NCBI GenBank assembly: GCA_934394515.1
Contig: CAKRRU010000102.1
Span: 1 to 9,053, forward strand
Length of the DNA: 9,053 nucleotides
Reading direction: 5' to 3'
From: an uncultured Acetatifactor sp.
Lineage (GTDB): Bacteria; Bacillota; Clostridia; Lachnospirales; Lachnospiraceae
Shown here: positions 6,936 through 9,053 of the stretch, one piece after another
How the letters are laid out: every line of letters begins with the position of its first letter
Position numbering within the stretch: position 1 is the stretch's first letter
Translations under genes and position numbers: made by a program
The notes under the pieces: model-generated
What the model was told of the DNA's origin: nothing
Seen by the model: only the letters and a program-made list of their open reading frames with translations
The model's database searches: none

Positions 6936-7923
6936 TGAAAAGATCATACGTGAAACAATCCATTCCCTGATCGACTGGAATTCTCTGGGAATTGATGTGG
7001 TTGCTGTCTGCAAAGACGGTATTGAAGCATTTGACTGTATTCTGGATGAATATCCGGATATTGTCATGACCGATATCAAGATGCCCGGCTTATCCGGGCT
7101 GGACCTGATTGAAAAGGTCCGTGCTGCCCAGTTGAACACAGAATTTATCATCCTCTCAGGATACGGTGAATTTGAATTTGCACGGACTGCCATGCGCTAT
7201 GGTGTGAAACACTATCTGTTAAAACCTTCCAATGAAACAGAGATCACACAAGTCATCATATCCTGTGTGGAGACCTGTAAAAGCAAGACTGCTTCCCGGG
7301 TGGATTCCCTGCTGACACAGTTGTTCCTCACGGAAATGCCACCGGAAAAACTTTTGCAAAGAAAATTTTTCACAGAATTATCCGGGGAACAGGATGTTGA
7401 TCTGGCCAAGACCCAGATGATCCGTCTGATAATGGAAGCCTCCAAAAAGTCTTATTATCCCTTAAGCAAACTACAGACAACCGACAGTCTCATGGCAGTC
7501 AATACCTGTGTAACCATGGAGAACCTGATTCCTCATACAGAACAGATCATGACCTCGATTTTCTCCGTGGAGCCACAACACAAGTACGCCGATTGCGTGG
7601 AAAAGGTTATAAAATACATCGGAGAGCACCTGAGCGACAGTAATCTTTCGCTGAAATGGATCTCAGAGAATTATCTTTTCATGAATCCGGATTATGTCAG
7701 CAAAATGTTCGTCAAACAGACCGGAAGCAAATTTTCCGCCTATGTGACAGAGCTCCGCATTCAGGAGGCGAAAAAACTTTTACTGGAACACTCGGCAGAA
7801 TCCCCCTATGCAGTGGCGGAAATGGTCGGTTTCGGCAATAATCCACAGTATTTCAGCCAGATCTTCAAGAAATATACGAAGCTGTCACCAAAGGATTATG
7901 TAAAGTCGATGCTGGAACCATAA
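6910..7923 (+). CDS. AraC-type response regulator, YesN-like (two-component system)
   Basis: The protein has 337 residues with an N-terminal receiver domain (about 1-120) and a C-terminal AraC DNA-binding domain (about 230-335). The receiver shows the acidic pair Asp8-Asp9, the phospho-acceptor Asp55 in MTDIKMPG, Ser83 and Lys105 in YLLKPS. The DNA-binding part has two helix-turn-helix units, one around LSLKWISENYLFMNPDYVSK (247-266) and the other around AVAEMVGFGNNPQYFSQIFK (301-320), the second being the AraC signature. Many YesN proteins are around 500 residues, so this is a compact version with a linker of only about 110 residues. The ATG at 6910 has GGAG seven bases upstream and lies inside the kinase gene, indicating translational coupling. 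It most likely activates the divergent transporter operon. Confidence 0.94.
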   Translation: MLKMIIVDDEKIIRETIHSLIDWNSLGIDVVAVCKDGIEAFDCILDEYPDIVMTDIKMPGLSGLDLIEKVRAAQLNTEFIILSGYGEFEFARTAMRYGVKHYLLKPSNETEITQVIISCVETCKSKTASRVDSLLTQLFLTEMPPEKLLQRKFFTELSGEQDVDLAKTQMIRLIMEASKKSYYPLSKLQTTDSLMAVNTCVTMENLIPHTEQIMTSIFSVEPQHKYADCVEKVIKYIGEHLSDSNLSLKWISENYLFMNPDYVSKMFVKQTGSKFSAYVTELRIQEAKKLLLEHSAESPYAVAEMVGFGNNPQYFSQIFKKYTKLSPKDYVKSMLEP

Positions 7924-7937
7924 GACCGCAGCTATTG

Positions 7938-8111
7938 CAGCTATTCAGAACCCCATTCGCAAAATCGCATCTACGATGCTTTCCTGAACAACAAGTTTAC
8001 TTGTTGTTTGCTCATCTGTGGTTACTTCGTCAAATAAATATGTTCCACTGTTCTTACGAATACAAGTATTCGACGTACAGTGGAACATATTTGTTTGCCT
8101 CTGAATAGCTG
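7938..8111. repeat. 174-bp inverted-repeat-bounded element with nested hairpins (MITE/REP-like candidate)
   Basis: CAGCTATTCAG at 7938-7948 is repeated in inverted orientation as CTGAATAGCTG at 8101-8111. Three hairpins lie between them. GCATC/GATGC encloses a 3-base loop near 7967-7979. AACAACAAGT/ACTTGTTGTT occupies 7987-8008. A large stem has 21-base arms at 8031-8051 and 8077-8097 with a single G/T-type mismatch, and CGAATAC/GTATTCG (8057-8072) is nested inside it. The element begins 15 bases after the response-regulator stop. No U-tract follows the hairpins, so this is not an ordinary terminator. I see no clear target-site duplication. A 9-bp tandem copy, GCAGCTATT, occurs at the left end (7928-7945). 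Dispersed-repeat status cannot be shown from one copy. Confidence 0.5.
7945..8088 (-). CDS. Possible 47-residue small protein inside the inverted-repeat element
   Basis: An open frame runs from an ATG at 8088 to a TGA at 7945-7947. It starts MFHCTSNTCIRKNSG and ends VVQESIVDAILRMGF. AGAGG lies nine bases before the ATG, an acceptable ribosome site. The frame spans nearly the whole 174-bp element and crosses its hairpins. I do not recognise the protein, and it shows no signal peptide or membrane segment. A frame of this length can arise by chance in 540 bases read six ways, and the hairpins impose codon constraints, so this is a candidate rather than a call. Confidence 0.2.
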   Translation of the reverse strand: MFHCTSNTCIRKNSGTYLFDEVTTDEQTTSKLVVQESIVDAILRMGF

Positions 8112-8333
8112 TTCATATTTTGTTTACAAATCATTCAAGGAATTTTCAATTCCACAACACGTTTTGGACATTTCTGTTTCATATACTATAACCATAGAAA
8201 CAAACAAAACAAAAACTTAAGCAAACAACAGTTTCTTGTTTAAAAAACTTTTTCATAATAAATGCCAAGGATCAGGATCCTTGGCATCCTCCCTTTCTAG
8301 GGGTTTTATAAAATATCATGGCAATTAACATTT
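8112..8333. other. AT-rich non-coding stretch with small hairpins
   Basis: I find no credible gene here. A 6-bp hairpin, GGAATT/AATTCC, lies at 8139-8153. A possible + strand promoter is TTGGAC (8164-8169), 17 bases from TATAAC (8187-8192). A 12-bp perfect stem, ATGCCAAGGATC/GATCCTTGGCAT, with a two-base centre occupies 8262-8287. The latter has no good U-tract in the + direction and only a broken one (TTTATTATG) in the - direction. The run 8199-8260 is rich in A and T. Confidence 0.5.
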
Positions 8334-8369
8334 CCCGCTAAGTGTGCAGGCTTAGCGGGTTTTATTTTA
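8334..8369 (+). terminator. Intrinsic terminator, + strand
   Basis: CCCGCTAAG (8334-8342) pairs perfectly with CTTAGCGGG (8351-8359) around an eight-base loop. It is followed at once by TTTTATTTTA. The other strand has no U-tract, so the terminator acts rightward. It ends either a long read-through from the two-component genes, whose last stop is 411 bases upstream, or a separate short transcript from the intergenic region. Confidence 0.78.
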
Positions 8370-8417
8370 TATGGTATCGTTTTACTGTATATTTTTTTGA
8401 AAACGGCGCAACGCAAA

Positions 8418-8450
8418 AGGTCTCTCACAGTACTGTGAGAGACCTCATTT
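8418..8450. terminator. Bidirectional terminator downstream of the aldolase gene
   Basis: A perfect 28-base palindrome spans 8418-8445; one half is AGGTCTCTCACAGT. It begins 18 bases beyond the aldolase stop in the leftward direction. There it is followed by TTTTGCG, a short U-tract. On the + strand it is followed by CATTTTTTATTTT, a better tract, so it can also back up the rightward terminator at 8334-8369. Confidence 0.7.
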
Positions 8451-8463
8451 TTTATTTTAAGTA

Positions 8464-9053
8464 TTATTCAGCCTTACCAACAGATCCGAACAGTTCCATC
8501 TTCTCCTTAACGGTAGCCTTGATAGCTTCAGCGCCGGGAGCCAGGAGCTTACGAGGGTCAAAGCCCTTGCCTTCCAGATCCTTGCCTGCTTCGATGTACT
8601 TACGGGTAGCATCGGCAAATGACAGCTGGCACTCGGTGTTAACGTTGATCTTGGATACGCCGAGGTCAATTGCCTTCTTGATCTGATCTGCGGGGATTCC
8701 GGTACCACCGTGCAGAACCAGAGGAAGTTCACCGGTCAGCTCCTGTACAGCTGCCAGAGTCTCGAAGCTCAAGCCCTTCCAGTTAGCGGGGTATTTGCCA
8801 TGGATATTACCGATACCTGCTGCCAGGAAATCAACACCCAGATCAGCAATGGATTTGCACTCCTTAGGATCAGCGCACTCGCCCATACCGATTACGCCGT
8901 CTTCTTCACCACCGATAGAACCTACTTCAGCTTCGATGGAAAGTCCCTTGCCATGAGCAGCCTTTACCAGTTCGGTAGTCTTCTCTACGTTCTCAGCGAT
9001 AGGATAATGAGAACCATCAAACATGATGGAAGAGAAGCCTGCTTCAATACACT
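8464..9053 (-). CDS. fba: Class II fructose-bisphosphate aldolase, C-terminal part (runs off the right edge)
   Basis: The enzyme is a zinc-dependent aldolase of glycolysis and gluconeogenesis that cleaves fructose 1,6-bisphosphate to glyceraldehyde 3-phosphate and dihydroxyacetone phosphate. The frame is open from the window edge, where it reads CIEAGFSSIMFDGSHYP, to a TAA at 8464. About 195 residues are visible, and the N-terminal third is missing. An internal Met at 9024 is not the start, because conserved sequence continues upstream of it. Family landmarks are FDGSH (catalytic Asp and a zinc-ligand His), EAEVGSIGGEEDG, NIHGKYP and LVLHGGTGIP (further zinc-ligand histidines), and KINVNTE, which binds the substrate phosphate. 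It ends LFGSVGKAE. It is a housekeeping gene, convergent with the two-component genes and not part of the sugar-uptake operon. Confidence 0.93.
   Translation of the reverse strand, partial: CIEAGFSSIMFDGSHYPIAENVEKTTELVKAAHGKGLSIEAEVGSIGGEEDGVIGMGECADPKECKSIADLGVDFLAAGIGNIHGKYPANWKGLSFETLAAVQELTGELPLVLHGGTGIPADQIKKAIDLGVSKINVNTECQLSFADATRKYIEAGKDLEGKGFDPRKLLAPGAEAIKATVKEKMELFGSVGKAE

Noticed and set aside
5412..7445. Open frames of 77-127 codons on the - strand opposite the kinase and regulator genes
   Set aside because: They are antisense to well-supported domain sequences and show no recognisable motifs.
8031..8097. Large hairpin as the terminator of the two-component genes
   Set aside because: The stem is strong but no U-tract follows on the + strand, and it is part of a larger inverted-repeat element.
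8320..8343. Seven-residue leader-peptide-like frame (MAINISR) whose stop lies in the terminator stem
   Set aside because: The arrangement recalls attenuation, but the next gene is on the opposite strand, so there is nothing to attenuate, and AGGGG is too far from the ATG to be convincing.
8342..8686. A 114-codon + strand frame starting inside the terminator at 8334-8369
   Set aside because: It starts within a terminator stem and runs antisense into the aldolase gene, so it is a shadow of that gene.
1..9053. CRISPR array, tRNA, rRNA, insertion sequence transposase or phage genes
   Set aside because: I saw no regularly spaced direct repeats, no cloverleaf-like segments and no transposase or phage protein motifs. 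The only repeat-like unit is the 174-bp element at 7938-8111.

Overview
The window looks like a chromosomal segment from a gut-type Firmicute, most likely a member of the Lachnospiraceae. This rests on strong GGAGG-type ribosome binding sites, a LTAC lipoprotein signal, a YesM/YesN-type two-component system, an ABC sugar importer without its own ATPase, and clostridial-style intrinsic terminators. The genus cannot be fixed from the sequence alone.

Layout. At the left edge is the last part of a cyclophilin-type peptidyl-prolyl isomerase (+ strand, to 152). A bidirectional terminator (about 211-257) separates it from a four-gene operon on the - strand that is transcribed leftward from about 5028. 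The operon order is a substrate-binding lipoprotein (4967-3606), a MalF-like permease (3460-2552), a MalG-like permease (2511-1666) and a GH28-like beta-helix glycosidase (1650-331). Diverging from it across a 198-bp control region are a sensor histidine kinase (5166-6935) and an overlapping AraC-type response regulator (6910-7923), both on the + strand. A 540-bp non-coding stretch follows (7924-8463). It holds a compact inverted-repeat element, several hairpins and two terminators. At the right edge is the C-terminal part of a class II fructose-bisphosphate aldolase (- strand, 8464 to the edge).

How the genes work together (inference from family knowledge). The sensor kinase would detect an extracellular plant-derived oligosaccharide. 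The response regulator would then activate the divergent transporter operon, whose promoter has a perfect -10 but a poor -35. The lipoprotein captures the oligosaccharide and the two permeases import it, powered by an ATPase encoded elsewhere. The glycosidase has no signal peptide and would cut the sugar in the cytoplasm. The arrangement resembles the yesMNOPQ rhamnogalacturonan loci of Bacillus, so a pectin-derived substrate is the best guess.

Most unusual points. The GH28-like enzyme keeps the NxD and DD acidic motifs but lacks the usual GHG and RIK motifs. A 174-bp element bounded by 11-bp inverted repeats lies just after the response regulator and encloses a 47-codon frame. A hairpin without a U-tract separates the binding-protein gene from the permease genes. 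A perfect 14-bp palindrome sits inside the kinase promoter.
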